From Eshraghiella crossota (GTDB lineage Bacteria; Bacillota; Clostridia; Lachnospirales; Lachnospiraceae), in NCBI RefSeq assembly GCF_025148445.1, contig NZ_CP102270.1, positions 806,001 to 870,000 of the forward strand: a stretch of DNA of 64,000 nucleotides, read 5' to 3'. This document shows positions 1 through 9,255 of this stretch, one piece after another (position 1 is the first letter of the stretch; the number at the start of each line of letters is the position of its first letter). The notes beneath the pieces are model-generated. The model made no database searches. It had not been told where the DNA came from and saw only the letters and a program-made list of their open reading frames with translations. The position numbers were made by a program, and so were the translations under genes.

Positions 1-2
1 AT

Positions 3-215
3 ACTATTTATAATAATAAGTTATCATTTGCTTATATTAACCAGTATAATTATGAATTACTGAAGATGTGTATCAATCTTGATATAGAATATTATTCAAA
101 TAACCAGTATATTTCCGGACATCAGGAATTATTTTCTGCTGACGGACTCCACCTTACGCCGGGTTTTTATAAAGATTACTGGCTTAAGGATTTGATTCTG
201 ACAATGGGACTTTAG
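3..215 (+). CDS. SGNH/GDSL hydrolase, C-terminal part (cut by window start)
   Basis: This reading frame enters from the left edge and ends with TAG at 213-215, so only the last 70 residues are visible. They contain a block-V-like motif ADGLHLTPGFYKDYW, the Asp-x-x-His signature that completes the catalytic triad in SGNH/GDSL esterases. The next gene has the same ending (DGIHFSKELYQKW), so the two are probably tandem paralogues. The neighbours (MBOAT acyltransferase, DHHW protein) suggest a role in adding or removing acyl groups on a surface polysaccharide. The function is inferred from a short tail only. Confidence 0.6.
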   Translation, partial: TIYNNKLSFAYINQYNYELLKMCINLDIEYYSNNQYISGHQELFSADGLHLTPGFYKDYWLKDLILTMGL

Positions 216-233
216 AACGAAAGGAAAACAGTT

Positions 234-1196
234 ATGAAGAAAAAGTTACCGTTTTTTCTTGCTTTGATTATATCTGTACCAATTATTACGTTGATAGTAT
301 TTTTACTTGCAGGCGTTAAGGCTGATAATGCCAATGTAGCGGACGGCGAGTCATACATGGCGGCATTGAAGGATGCAGACATTAATAAAATAGAACATAA
401 GATAAATGAAAACAGACAGACAGGATCATCAACAGAACCTGTGACAACAGCTCCGACAGAACCGGTAACAGATTCAGCGACAACAGCTCCGACAGAACCG
501 GTAACAGATTCAGCAACAACAGCTCCAACGAATCCACCGGAGACAAAGCCGGCAAGTACCGGTGATTTCAGTTACAGTAATATAGGATGTTATATACCTT
601 ACAGTGTGGATGCCGATAAGGCAAATGCCGCTGCAGACAGCTTTGACGGAAGCCGTGCAAGCTACAGAACTGTATTTGGTAATGCAGCATTTGTAGGGGA
701 TTCCGTAATGACAGGTTTTGATGTGTATATGGGACTTCCTAATAATGTCAATGTATTTGCGGGAGTAGGAGCATTTATGGATAAGCACCTTCCTACTGTT
801 ATTGACAGCGTGATTGCCAGATATCCAAAGTATGTATTTATCAGATATGGCATTAATGAAATGGGTACAACCACAGCAGAGGCAGATGCTTTTGCATCAA
901 GATATAAAGGCTATATCCAGAAATTAAAGAACGATCTGCCTGATGCAAAAATAGTTGTCCTCGGAATATCTCCCGTAGGAAATGTTGCGGTTGCCAAAGA
1001 AACCAGATTCGGAATGGTAAGCGAATACAATACAAGAATTAAGGCTTTCTGTCAGGAAATAGGTGTTGCTTACTATGAAAATTCAGAATTATTTATAAGC
1101 AATGCTTCACTTTATTCAAAAGATGGCATTCATTTCAGTAAAGAACTTTACCAGAAGTGGGTAAAAGATATTATCAGAAAAGTGGGTGTTTATTAA
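234..1196 (+). CDS. Secreted/anchored SGNH hydrolase with Thr/Pro-rich linker
   Basis: The 320-residue protein starts with a lysine-rich N-terminus and one hydrophobic segment (about residues 5-27), a signal anchor. Residues about 64-108 are a Thr/Pro/Ala linker built from EPVTDSATTAPT repeats, typical of wall-spanning spacers. The esterase domain follows: GDS nucleophile block at 155-157, GINE at 206-209 in the place of the GxND block, and DGIH at 297-300 for the catalytic Asp/His pair. Family knowledge suggests an extracellular O-acyl esterase or transferase. The start has AAAGGAAAACAGTT just upstream. The gene abuts the DUF4358 gene (stop at 1196, ATG at 1197), so it is translationally linked to the acylation cluster. 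The substrate cannot be read from sequence. Confidence 0.8.
   Translation: MKKKLPFFLALIISVPIITLIVFLLAGVKADNANVADGESYMAALKDADINKIEHKINENRQTGSSTEPVTTAPTEPVTDSATTAPTEPVTDSATTAPTNPPETKPASTGDFSYSNIGCYIPYSVDADKANAAADSFDGSRASYRTVFGNAAFVGDSVMTGFDVYMGLPNNVNVFAGVGAFMDKHLPTVIDSVIARYPKYVFIRYGINEMGTTTAEADAFASRYKGYIQKLKNDLPDAKIVVLGISPVGNVAVAKETRFGMVSEYNTRIKAFCQEIGVAYYENSELFISNASLYSKDGIHFSKELYQKWVKDIIRKVGVY
444..526 (+). repeat. 36-bp in-frame tandem repeat in the SGNH linker
   Basis: A 36-bp unit beginning ACAACAGCTCC occurs at 444, 480 and (partial) 516. It is nearly identical at DNA level and encodes the TTAPTEPVTDSA spacer. Because 36 is divisible by three, slippage changes linker length without breaking the frame, so copy number may vary between strains. 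Confidence 0.8.
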
Positions 1197-1670
1197 ATGT
1201 CACTTAGAATAAAACAGATGCTTGTAATAGCGGGACTTATCGCATTTATTTTGTATATATCCAATAAGGATTCCTACAGAAATCCTGCTTTGGAAACCGT
1301 AATGGAAAGTGTTGAAGAAAGCAAAGTGTTAGGCGATATGATTAAAATGTCACCTACGGATATAAAAAAGGACTACGGATTTAATATAAACGACTATGGA
1401 GAAGCGTTTTATTATGGATATGAGTCTATTATGGATTGTGATAAAGTTCTTATTATAAGACTTAATGATGAAAGTACGGGAGAAAGCATAATCTCCATGA
1501 TTGATAAGAAAAATGATGAATTAAAGAAGCTGTTCCAGTCTTATGCACCGGATCAATATACTATGTTGAATAACTGTATTCTTTCACAAAAAGGCAGTTA
1601 TATAATATATATTGTATCTGATAAGGCAGAAAAAATAGAAAAGACAGTTATTAAGTGTTTAAAAGGATAG
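1197..1670 (+). CDS. DUF4358-like membrane-anchored protein
   Basis: The product is 157 residues with one N-terminal hydrophobic segment (about 7-22) and an extracytoplasmic domain. The pattern 'YGFNINDYGEAFYYG ... MDCDKVLIIRL ... YAPDQYTMLNN' resembles DUF4358, a family found in Clostridia next to MBOAT acyltransferases. No catalytic residues are known to me. The ATG directly follows the stop of the SGNH gene and the gene ends 6 bp before the MBOAT start, so all are likely one transcript. An accessory role in polysaccharide acylation is inferred from position only. Confidence 0.6.
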   Translation: MSLRIKQMLVIAGLIAFILYISNKDSYRNPALETVMESVEESKVLGDMIKMSPTDIKKDYGFNINDYGEAFYYGYESIMDCDKVLIIRLNDESTGESIISMIDKKNDELKKLFQSYAPDQYTMLNNCILSQKGSYIIYIVSDKAEKIEKTVIKCLKG

Positions 1671-1676
1671 AAGATA

Positions 1677-3041
1677 ATGGTATTCAGTAGTATTACTTTT
1701 TTATTTTGTTTTTTACCGGTAGTTCTTCTGCTGTATTATGTTTGCAGAAGTATTGTATGGAAAAATGTGATTTTACTTATTGCGAGCCTTTTGTTCTACG
1801 CATGGGGCGAACCTGTTTATGTAATATTAATGATTCTCAGTATTCTATTTAATTATTATGCAGGCAGGGAAATTGAAGCTGCACATAAGAAAAGCTCGTT
1901 GGCATTTGCGGTAATAGTTAATCTGCTTATACTTGGATATTTTAAATATTCGGGATTCCTTGTGGATACTGTAAACAGTATATTCGGAACATCCTTTGTA
2001 AATAAAAGACTTGCACTTCCTATAGGTATTTCTTTCTATACTTTTCAGGCAATGTCATATCTTATCGATGTATACAGAGGAGACAGTAAAGGACAAAAGA
2101 ACGTACTTACCTTTGCTGTATATATTACAATGTTTCCGCAGCTTATTGCAGGACCGATTGTAAGATATCAGGATATTGAAAACCAGCTTAACGGAAGGAC
2201 TCCTGATGCAGACGATTTCAGGGAAGGCATCCCTATGTTTGTTAAGGGCTTTTTTAAGAAGGTTGTATTAGCAAATGTAATAGGCTCACTACATACCCAG
2301 ATATTGGCGATGGGTATGTCCAATATATCCGCAATGACGGCATGGCTTGGTGCGTTGGCATATACATTGCAGATTTTTAATGATTTTTCCGGCTATTCGG
2401 ATATGGCAATCGGACTTGGAAGAATGCTGGGATTTGAATTTCCTAAGAACTTTGACAGACCTTACGCATCAGGCAGTGTTACGGAATTCTGGAGAAGATG
2501 GCACATTTCACTGGGAACGTGGTTCAGGGAATATGTGTATATCCCCCTTGGCGGCAACAGAAAAGGTGTTAAAAGGCAGATAATTAATCTCCTCATTGTA
2601 TGGGCACTTACCGGATTATGGCATGGTGCGGCATGGAATTTTGTTATATGGGGACTTTATTATGGCATTCTCCTTATTTTTGAAAAATTCGTATATGTCC
2701 ATCTGCAGAAAAGATTACCGAAATTTCTTAATGTGGTCATTACATTTATTGTTGTGATTATCGGATGGGTTTTCTTTTTCAGCAACAATATGACTGAAGC
2801 TGTATCATACCTTAAAGCAATGTTTGGACAAAGCGGATGCAGCCATGACGGAATGGGAGGATTTTTACTGCTTAATAATCTGGTTATGATTATTCTTGCG
2901 TGGATTCCTTCAGTATTTGACTTTAAAGAAGGAAAGAAAAAAAGCCCTCTTAAATGGGTGTTATGTATTATGGTATTTCTGATAACAATAGCATTCCTTG
3001 TAAGCGAGAGCTACAATCCATTCCTGTATTTTAGATTTTAA
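1677..3041 (+). CDS. MBOAT family O-acyltransferase (AlgI-like)
   Basis: This 454-residue polytopic membrane protein has about 10-12 hydrophobic segments. It carries the family hallmarks: RRWHISLGTWFREYVYIPLGG around residues 273-293, and the invariant histidine in LTGLWHGAAWNF near residue 317. MBOAT proteins of the AlgI/DltB/PatA type move an acyl group, usually acetyl, across the membrane towards a surface polymer. The following DHHW protein and the SGNH proteins fit the usual partners that finish the transfer outside. Length and the membrane-embedded His match AlgI-type proteins. The acceptor polymer is unknown. Confidence 0.9.
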   Translation: MVFSSITFLFCFLPVVLLLYYVCRSIVWKNVILLIASLLFYAWGEPVYVILMILSILFNYYAGREIEAAHKKSSLAFAVIVNLLILGYFKYSGFLVDTVNSIFGTSFVNKRLALPIGISFYTFQAMSYLIDVYRGDSKGQKNVLTFAVYITMFPQLIAGPIVRYQDIENQLNGRTPDADDFREGIPMFVKGFFKKVVLANVIGSLHTQILAMGMSNISAMTAWLGALAYTLQIFNDFSGYSDMAIGLGRMLGFEFPKNFDRPYASGSVTEFWRRWHISLGTWFREYVYIPLGGNRKGVKRQIINLLIVWALTGLWHGAAWNFVIWGLYYGILLIFEKFVYVHLQKRLPKFLNVVITFIVVIIGWVFFFSNNMTEAVSYLKAMFGQSGCSHDGMGGFLLLNNLVMIILAWIPSVFDFKEGKKKSPLKWVLCIMVFLITIAFLVSESYNPFLYFRF

Positions 3042-3049
3042 GGAGGCAT

Positions 3050-4168
3050 ATGATGAATAAAACTTTTGTAAGAAATTTGACAATTGCCTTTTTGTGTTTT
3101 GTGCCTGTATGGATGTTTGCCTGCAAGGATGTTAAATTCTCCGAAAAGGAGAACAGAAATCTGGCATCGGTTCCCAAACTTACATGGAGCTCAATAACCG
3201 GAGGCAGGTTTATGGATGATTTTGAAACATATCTTACAGATCAGTTTCCACTCCGTAATCTCTGCGTTTCAATCAAAACTGCAGTACTGAGAGGAACAGG
3301 CAGAAGATATATCAATGATGTGTATATAGGCAAAGAAGGGTATCTGATAGCAAAGGAGTCCGTTGCAGACTATAACCGCGTTGACAGACTTACGGAATCC
3401 ATAAATAAATTTGCCGATAATGTTAAGGGTGTATCGGTGGATTTTTTGCTTATTCCAAATACTTCACTCATATATGAAGACAAACTTCCTTATGGTGCCA
3501 AATCCAATGAAAAAGAAGTTATAAGCCACATTAACAAGACAGTTTCCGATAAGGTAAATACGATAGATGTAACAGATGTCCTTATAGCCAAAGCAAATGA
3601 AGGATTGTATTATAAAACAGACCACCATTGGAAAACTAAAGCAGCTTATTATACGTTCAGACAGTATGCCGCATATAAGGGCATAACACCTGTGAATTAT
3701 AATTTTTATGATGTTACAGGAAACTTTCAGGGAACACAGTCATCCAATTCAGGTGTTTATTCAACTTATGAGACCGTAACTATTGGGGTTCCTGATAATT
3801 CTATCGGAACATATACAGTTGAATATGTTAATGAAGGTAAAAAGACAACTTCACTTTTTGATGACAGCAAACTAAAAGAAAAAGATAAGTATCAGGTGTT
3901 TCTTGGCGGAAACTTTGCACAAGTGGATATTACAACAACAGCAGGTACAGGACGTAACCTTATGATAATTAAAGATTCGTATGCAAATTGTTTTATCCCG
4001 TTACTGACACCGTATTATGACAAAATTATTGTAATTGATCCAAGATATTTTTATGATGACATATATACACTTATTGAGGCGTACGGAATCAGTGATGTTT
4101 TGTTTATGTACAATGTGAATTCCTACGTGGAAGATAATTCCCTTGAAGATATTCTTTCAAAGTCTTAA
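3050..4168 (+). CDS. DHHW-motif protein (AlgX/AlgJ-like SGNH fold)
   Basis: The 372-residue protein has an N-terminal hydrophobic segment (about 8-24) and the diagnostic motif YYKTDHHWKTKAAYYTF, with DHHW near residue 191. DHHW proteins are extracytoplasmic relatives of AlgX/AlgJ that work with an MBOAT protein in polysaccharide O-acetylation. A late block 'MIIKDSYANCFIPLL' supplies the serine-containing region seen in that family. An AAGGAGG box immediately precedes the tandem ATG codons at 3050 and 3053; the first is used here. It is the last gene of the cluster, followed by a new promoter. Confidence 0.85.
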   Translation: MMNKTFVRNLTIAFLCFVPVWMFACKDVKFSEKENRNLASVPKLTWSSITGGRFMDDFETYLTDQFPLRNLCVSIKTAVLRGTGRRYINDVYIGKEGYLIAKESVADYNRVDRLTESINKFADNVKGVSVDFLLIPNTSLIYEDKLPYGAKSNEKEVISHINKTVSDKVNTIDVTDVLIAKANEGLYYKTDHHWKTKAAYYTFRQYAAYKGITPVNYNFYDVTGNFQGTQSSNSGVYSTYETVTIGVPDNSIGTYTVEYVNEGKKTTSLFDDSKLKEKDKYQVFLGGNFAQVDITTTAGTGRNLMIIKDSYANCFIPLLTPYYDKIIVIDPRYFYDDIYTLIEAYGISDVLFMYNVNSYVEDNSLEDILSKS

Positions 4169-4177
4169 AAACAACTA

Positions 4178-4206
4178 TTGCATTATTAAAAATAATATGT
4201 TATAGT
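4178..4206 (+). promoter_or_regulatory. Sigma-A type promoter upstream of rpmE
   Basis: TTGCAT at 4178-4183 and TATAGT at 4201-4206 are separated by exactly 17 bp, about 100 bp before the rpmE start. It lies just after the acylation cluster, so rpmE and the following genes are probably transcribed independently. Confidence 0.6.
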
Positions 4207-4304
4207 AAGAAAGCTGTTTTGGATTAACAGTTATGTTAAAATTGTTATTATAGCAGAGACCGAGAGGTAAGCTATAGTGAGTTTTATATTAGAGAGGTGA
4301 AATT

Positions 4305-4511
4305 ATGAGAGAAGGAATACATCCAGATTATTATCAGGCTAAGGTTGTTTGCAACTGTGGTAACGAATTTGTAACAGGATCAACTAAGGAAGATATCCAT
4401 GTTGAAATTTGTTCAAAGTGCCATCCATTTTACACAGGCCAGCAGAAAGCTGCTGCTGCTCGTGGACGTATTGATAAGTTCAATAAAAAATATGGCGTAC
4501 AGAGCAAGTAA
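4305..4511 (+). CDS. rpmE: 50S ribosomal protein L31
   Basis: The 68-residue protein begins [19 protein letters not shown], the standard L31 start. It carries the zinc-binding cysteines at 16, 18, 36 and 39 (CNC ... CSKC), so this is the zinc-containing 'C+' form of L31 rather than the zinc-free paralogue. [23 protein letters not shown] completes the family signature. A GAGAGGTGAAATT ribosome binding site precedes the ATG. It lies before yqhQ-prmC-prfA, a conserved order in Clostridia, with an intrinsic terminator in between. Confidence 0.97.
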   Translation: MREGIHPDYYQAKVVCNCGNEFVTGSTKEDIHVEICSKCHPFYTGQQKAAAARGRIDKFNKKYGVQSK

Positions 4512-4541
4512 TTGTATACTTGACTATTAAGCAGAATTATA

Positions 4542-4574
4542 GGGTTGAGGTTTTAGAATCTCAACCTATTTTGC
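4542..4574 (+). terminator. Intrinsic terminator after rpmE
   Basis: GGTTGAG (4543-4549) pairs with CTCAACC (4560-4566), followed by TATTTTG. The T-run is short, so read-through into the YqhQ-like gene is possible. Confidence 0.65.
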
Positions 4575-4605
4575 TATTGAGGTATTTTACACACAGGAGT
4601 AATAT

Positions 4606-5553
4606 ATGAAATATTCAGGAATTGGTGGTCAGGCGGTCATGGAAGGCGTTATGATGAAGAATAAAGATCATTATGCCGTAGCGGTTCGTAAGCCTGACGG
4701 AAATATAGAAGTTAAAAAAGAAGAATTTAAAGGCATATCATCTAAATGTAAACTTTTCAGAGTTCCTTTTATAAGAGGTATATTTAGTTTTATAGATTCG
4801 CTGACACTTGGAATGTCAACGCTCACATATTCGGCATCTTTTTATGAAGAGGAAGAAGACACTAAGAAGACAGAGCAGGAAAAGAAAAAATCAGATACGG
4901 TTTTTAACGTCATTACAATAATGATTTCAGTTATTCTTGCTGTAGGGATATTCATGGTTGTACCATTTTATTTATCACAGCTGCTCGAAAAGGTTATAAG
5001 CTCTAAGACACTTATAATTTTTCTGGAGGGTGTAATAAGGCTTTTGATTTTTATTATTTATATTGTACTTATATCATTTATGAAAGATATTAAGAGAGTG
5101 TACATGTATCACGGAGCAGAACATAAGTGCATTAATTGTATTGAACACGGTATGCCGCTTACTGTTGATAATGTAAGGATAAGTTCCAAGGAACATAAAA
5201 GATGCGGCACAAGTTTTATGCTTCTTGTTATGTGTATTTCAATTCTTATACTTATGCTTGTAAGATTTGATTCGAGAATTTTGAGACTTGTTGCGAGAAT
5301 AGTGCTTATACCTGTTATTGCCGGCATATCTTTTGAACTTTTGAGACTTGCAGGAACAAAAGAAAATGTTTTTACTAATATAATAAGCAAGCCCGGTCTC
5401 CTTTTACAGAGGCTTACTACAAAAGAACCTGACGATTCCATGATAGAAGTGGGAATCGCATCTGTTGAGGCTGTATTTGACTGGAAAAGTTATCTGAAAG
5501 AGAATTTCGGATATGACGAAGGTAGTGAAGATGACCAACAGGGAAATTCTTGA
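4606..5553 (+). CDS. yqhQ: DUF1385 (YqhQ-like) membrane protein
   Basis: The 315-residue protein opens with YSGIGGQAVMEGVMMKN, the signature of DUF1385/YqhQ proteins. It then has hydrophobic segments at roughly 100-120, 135-155 and 200-240, and the conserved block YHGAEHKCINCIEHG. DUF1385 proteins are widespread in Gram-positive bacteria; their biochemical role is not established as far as I know. The GVMM and AEHK motifs and the placement before prmC and prfA match the usual clostridial gene order. The 3' end overlaps the likely prmC start by 23 bp, implying coupled translation. Confidence 0.88.
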   Translation: MKYSGIGGQAVMEGVMMKNKDHYAVAVRKPDGNIEVKKEEFKGISSKCKLFRVPFIRGIFSFIDSLTLGMSTLTYSASFYEEEEDTKKTEQEKKKSDTVFNVITIMISVILAVGIFMVVPFYLSQLLEKVISSKTLIIFLEGVIRLLIFIIYIVLISFMKDIKRVYMYHGAEHKCINCIEHGMPLTVDNVRISSKEHKRCGTSFMLLVMCISILILMLVRFDSRILRLVARIVLIPVIAGISFELLRLAGTKENVFTNIISKPGLLLQRLTTKEPDDSMIEVGIASVEAVFDWKSYLKENFGYDEGSEDDQQGNS

Positions 5554-6361
5554 GAACGCAACAAAACGCCTTGACAAAGCGGGAATAGCAGAGGCAGGCA
5601 ATGATGCATGGCTGCTATTTTCCGAAGCTTTCGGGATGACAAGAACGGATTATCTTATAGATAAAAATGCAGAATGTAATGCGGGACATATACCTTTTTT
5701 TGACAGCTGTATTGAAAAGAGGCTTGCCCATATTCCTGTCCAGTACATTCTCGGGAAAGCGTACTTTATGGGATATGAGTTTGAAGTTAATAATAATGTG
5801 CTTATTCCGAGATTTGATACGGAGGTTCTTGTGTCTGAGGTTCTTAAATATACACAGGATGATTTTAAAATTCTTGACATGTGTACAGGCTCCGGATGCA
5901 TAGCCATAAGCTTGTCATTGTTAAGCGGGGCAGAGGTAACCGGAGTTGATATTTCAGAAAAGGCACTTGCGGTTGCCGATTATAATAAGGTCATAAATAA
6001 AGCGGACAAAGTTACATTTGTGAAAAGCAATATGTTTGAAAATATAGATGGTGCTTTTAATTTGATTGTATCTAATCCGCCGTATATACCAACGAAAGAT
6101 ATTTTTGAGTTGGAGCATGAAGTTAAGAACGAGGAGCCTATGCTTGCACTTAACGGACATGATGACGGTCTGTTTTTTTACAGGATACTGGCAGAAGAGT
6201 CTGCAAAATATCTCAGACATAATGGTGGGATATTTATGGAAATAGGATATAATCAGGCAGAAGATGTCAGAAATTTATTAATAAAAAATAATTTTACAGA
6301 TATTTCTGTTATCAAGGACCTTGCAGGTCTTGACAGGGTAGTCTGTGGCTGGAGGAAATAA
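5531..6361 (+). CDS. prmC: Release factor glutamine methyltransferase PrmC
   Basis: PrmC uses S-adenosylmethionine to N5-methylate the glutamine in the GGQ motif of release factors. The catalytic/substrate motif NPPYIP is near residue 182 (about nt 6076), and the SAM-binding motif [13 protein letters not shown] precedes it. An upstream in-frame ATG exists at 5513, but the AAGGTAG box sits correctly for the ATG at 5531, giving [14 protein letters not shown], a normal PrmC N-terminus of 276 residues. Its substrate gene prfA follows immediately: the stop TAA shares its last base with the prfA ATG at 6361. Confidence 0.93.
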   Translation: MTNREILENATKRLDKAGIAEAGNDAWLLFSEAFGMTRTDYLIDKNAECNAGHIPFFDSCIEKRLAHIPVQYILGKAYFMGYEFEVNNNVLIPRFDTEVLVSEVLKYTQDDFKILDMCTGSGCIAISLSLLSGAEVTGVDISEKALAVADYNKVINKADKVTFVKSNMFENIDGAFNLIVSNPPYIPTKDIFELEHEVKNEEPMLALNGHDDGLFFYRILAEESAKYLRHNGGIFMEIGYNQAEDVRNLLIKNNFTDISVIKDLAGLDRVVCGWRK

Positions 6362-7437
6362 TGTTTGAAAATCTTGAAGAAATTTTAATTAAGTATGAAG
6401 ATATCAATATGGAACTTGCAAGTCCCGATGTTACGTCGGACCAGCGCAGATTTCGTAATCTTATGAAGGAACAAAGCGACCTTACACCTCTTGTAGAAGC
6501 ATATACAGCTTATAAGAAAGCTAATCAGGATATAAAAGACAGTCTTGAAATGCTTGAAGAGGAAAATGATGAAGAGATGAGGGAAATGCTTAAGGAAGAG
6601 CTCTCATCTGCCAAGGATAAGGTAGCAGAGCTTGAAGAAAAGATTAAGATTCTTTTACTCCCTAAGGACCCTAATGATGATAAAAACGTAATTGTGGAAA
6701 TAAGAGCCGGCGCAGGTGGTGACGAAGCAGCACTTTTTGCGGCAGAACTTTTCAGAATGTATACCCACTACGCAGAAGCCAGAAGATGGAAAGTCGAAGT
6801 CGTTAACTCTGATGAAACGGGAATCGGAGGTATGAAGGAAGTTGAATTTATGGTTACCGGACAGGGCGCATATTCCGTATTGAAGTACGAAAGCGGTGTC
6901 CATCGTGTACAGCGTGTCCCTGAGACAGAATCAGGCGGAAGAATCCATACATCTACAGCTTCTGTAGCGGTTATGCCTGAAGCAGAGGAGGTAGAAGTAC
7001 AGATTGATGAAAAGGATATAAGAATCGACGTTATGCGTGCTTCCGGTAACGGTGGACAGTGTGTAAATACAACGGACTCGGCAGTACGTCTTACCCATTA
7101 TCCAACAGGTATTGTCATCTACAGCCAGACAGAAAAATCACAGATCCAGAACAAAGAAAAGGCTTTCGCATTATTGCGTGCCAAATTATATGATATGGAA
7201 TGTCAGAAAGCCCATGATGCAGAGGCTGATGCCAGAAGAAGCCAGATTGGTACAGGTGACAGGTCAGAAAAAATCAGAACTTACAACTTCCCACAGGGAC
7301 GTGTGACCGACCATAGAATCGGTCTTACATTATACAAACTTGATAAGATACTTAACGGAGACATACAGGAAATCATTGATGCATGTATAGCTGCCGACCA
7401 GGCTGCGAAGTTAAGCAAGATGGAAGATAAATCATGA
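6361..7437 (+). CDS. prfA: Peptide chain release factor 1
   Basis: RF1 recognises UAA and UAG and triggers peptide release. The 358-residue length is typical. The stop-codon-reading PxT tripeptide is PET in [18 protein letters not shown] (about residue 186), which separates RF1 from the SPF motif of RF2. The catalytic GGQ is in [14 protein letters not shown] near residue 230. The residue after GGQ is Cys, where many RF1 proteins carry His, a minor variation. It overlaps prmC by one base, placing the methyltransferase and its substrate in one transcript. Confidence 0.97.
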   Translation: MFENLEEILIKYEDINMELASPDVTSDQRRFRNLMKEQSDLTPLVEAYTAYKKANQDIKDSLEMLEEENDEEMREMLKEELSSAKDKVAELEEKIKILLLPKDPNDDKNVIVEIRAGAGGDEAALFAAELFRMYTHYAEARRWKVEVVNSDETGIGGMKEVEFMVTGQGAYSVLKYESGVHRVQRVPETESGGRIHTSTASVAVMPEAEEVEVQIDEKDIRIDVMRASGNGGQCVNTTDSAVRLTHYPTGIVIYSQTEKSQIQNKEKAFALLRAKLYDMECQKAHDAEADARRSQIGTGDRSEKIRTYNFPQGRVTDHRIGLTLYKLDKILNGDIQEIIDACIAADQAAKLSKMEDKS

Positions 7438-7534
7438 TTTGAGAACTTCGGCGGATTTAAACAAATAATATCCCGAATGGTCTTCACACTATAAATCAGA
7501 TATAATATTATTAAAATAATTACGGAGGTGTATT

Positions 7535-8344
7535 ATGTTACTAAAACAAAAGGTTGAAACAATTAAACTTACACAATATATAATGGAACAGTATTGGCAA
7601 AAGAATTATGAGCCGCTTATAGAGCATGTATGTGATAATGTTCTCTGGATAGGCCCTCTGGAAGATGAGTATGTTCATGGGAAAAAAGCCATGGTTGACA
7701 AAATAATGAAAAATAATGAAGAGAGACCCCTTGTATATCTTGATGACCAGCAATATGAAGGACTAAGGAGTGAAGCCAATATAAGTGTTGTAGTGGGAAG
7801 ATACAGAGCATTTACAAAACAGGATTCCGGAGTTATATTGTCGGAGAAGCAGAGAGTTACCTTTATATGGGAAAGAGTAAAGAAAGACGATGAGGCACAA
7901 CTTCTGATAACACATATTCATATTTCTAATATTTTTCATACCAAGGATGATGATAAACTTTTTTCTTCCAAGGATGGCAGGGAAAATTATGAGTATGTAC
8001 AGAAAGTTATTGCAGAACACAGTCAGGATAAGACTATTACAATCAGGGATTATACAGGAATAAGATATACAGTCAATTATTCTGACATTATGTATGTGGT
8101 GGCAGAAGATAATTTTGCTACTGTTTACCTTTGGCAGAAAGACGAAGTCTTGAGAGTGCGCAGCAGGCTTGTTGGATTTGTGAAGGATTTTCCGGATTAC
8201 TTTATTAAACCGGGAAGAAAATATTGCATTAATAAAAATTACGTTAAATTCTTTAAAAGCAGAAAACTTATTATGGCGGATGGAAGAGAATTTGCTATAC
8301 CGAGAAGTTTTGTAACTCCATTCAAAAATGCAATGAAAATATAA
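7535..8344 (+). CDS. SnoaL-like / LytTR fusion regulator
   Basis: The 269-residue protein has two parts. Residues about 8-130 look like an NTF2/SnoaL-like alpha+beta domain: an N-terminal helix with 'YWQKNYEPLIEHVCDNVLWIGP', then strands including 'VTFIWERV' and 'LLITHIHIS'. Residues about 165-265 form a LytTR DNA-binding domain ('YTVNYSDIMYVVAEDNFATVYL ... KYCINKNYVKFFKSRKLIMADGREFAIPRSF'). There is no receiver domain, so this is a one-component regulator whose N-terminal cavity domain may bind a ligand; that is inference. GGAGGTG precedes the ATG. No obvious partner gene is coupled to it. Confidence 0.75.
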   Translation: MLLKQKVETIKLTQYIMEQYWQKNYEPLIEHVCDNVLWIGPLEDEYVHGKKAMVDKIMKNNEERPLVYLDDQQYEGLRSEANISVVVGRYRAFTKQDSGVILSEKQRVTFIWERVKKDDEAQLLITHIHISNIFHTKDDDKLFSSKDGRENYEYVQKVIAEHSQDKTITIRDYTGIRYTVNYSDIMYVVAEDNFATVYLWQKDEVLRVRSRLVGFVKDFPDYFIKPGRKYCINKNYVKFFKSRKLIMADGREFAIPRSFVTPFKNAMKI

Positions 8345-8408
8345 TCAGTAGCTGTTGCATGAATTGTTATTATATTCACAATATGATTATCTAAAAACGG
8401 AGGATATA

Positions 8409-9185
8409 ATGAGCACAAGAAAGATAGTACTGACAGTAATATTTGAGATTATTGCGATATTTAGCTTTTCTTATTTTATCGTAATGGTAAGATATGCTGG
8501 AATTGGGACATCCTTTGCTTTTGTGTGGTTAGGCATGGCATTGTTTTTTGCCGTATGCGGTGCGGCGGTTTTTATCCTGGGAAAAAGAAATGTCAGTTTA
8601 CCACCTGCCGTAAAGGTTGTTATAAGTGTATTGGCTGCCGCAATAATTATATTGTTTGCAGTTGTTGAAGGTATGATTATATCGGGAATGAAAGAAAAGA
8701 CTAATGAACAGTATGATTATGTAATAGTTCTCGGAGCAAGAGTAAGAGGAACAACCGTTACGAAATCATTGCGAAAAAGACTTGATAAGGCTTTCGAATA
8801 TATTGAAAAAAATGATAATACCATTCTTGTTCTTTCAGGAGGACAGGGAAACGGTGAGGATGTTTCGGAAGCACAGGCAATGTATGACTATCTTGTACAG
8901 AAAGGTGTGGACAAATCAAGACTTTTATTAGAGGATAAGTCCACAAGCACTGTTGAGAATATTGAGTATTCTATGAAAATAATAGAAAAAAACAGTCAGA
9001 ATGCCACAGTGGAAGTTGGATTTATAACCAATAATTTTCATGTATTCAGAGCGGAACTGGTATGCAGAAACATGGGTTATGACATAAAAGGAATACCTGC
9101 AAAGTCAGATAATAAATTACTTGTCAATTATATGTTCAGAGAATTTTTTGCTCTGGTTAAATATAAAATTACAGGAAATATTTAA
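8409..9185 (+). CDS. YdcF/ElyC/SanA-type DUF218 membrane protein
   Basis: The DUF218 core is recognised by YDYVIVLGARVRG, the basic loop SLRKRLDKAF, the ILVLSGGQGNGEDVSEA block, and LLLEDKSTSTVENIEYS. About four hydrophobic segments at residues 8-100 precede it, so the catalytic-like domain is membrane attached. Family members (SanA, ElyC, YdcF) are linked to envelope integrity, with no firm enzymatic assignment. The reading frame is open from 8355, but GGAGGATATA directly before the ATG at 8409 makes that the likely start (258 residues, MSTRKIVLTV). Confidence 0.8.
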   Translation: MSTRKIVLTVIFEIIAIFSFSYFIVMVRYAGIGTSFAFVWLGMALFFAVCGAAVFILGKRNVSLPPAVKVVISVLAAAIIILFAVVEGMIISGMKEKTNEQYDYVIVLGARVRGTTVTKSLRKRLDKAFEYIEKNDNTILVLSGGQGNGEDVSEAQAMYDYLVQKGVDKSRLLLEDKSTSTVENIEYSMKIIEKNSQNATVEVGFITNNFHVFRAELVCRNMGYDIKGIPAKSDNKLLVNYMFREFFALVKYKITGNI

Positions 9186-9203
9186 AAAATAATACGTTAC
9201 TTT

Positions 9204-9250
9204 TCCCCCTTAAATACTACTTACATTATGTAAGAAGTGTTTAAGGGGGA
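9204..9250 (+). promoter_or_regulatory. 21-bp hairpin burying the ribosome binding site of the next sigma gene
   Basis: Left arm 9204-9224 (TCCCCCTTAAATACT...) pairs with right arm 9230-9250 around the 5-base loop ATTAT. In RNA only one A-A mismatch and one G-U wobble interrupt the 21 pairs. The right arm ends AAGGGGGA, which is also the Shine-Dalgarno sequence 5 bp before the ATG at 9256. If transcribed, the structure would hide the ribosome binding site; it is followed by TTTTA and might alternatively act as a terminator for the DUF218 gene or as a DNA operator. Confidence 0.65.
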
Positions 9251-9255
9251 TTTTA

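Noticed and set aside
5513-5530. Earlier ATG for prmC
   Set aside because: The ribosome binding site AAGGTAG lies after it and fits the ATG at 5531, which also gives the normal N-terminus.
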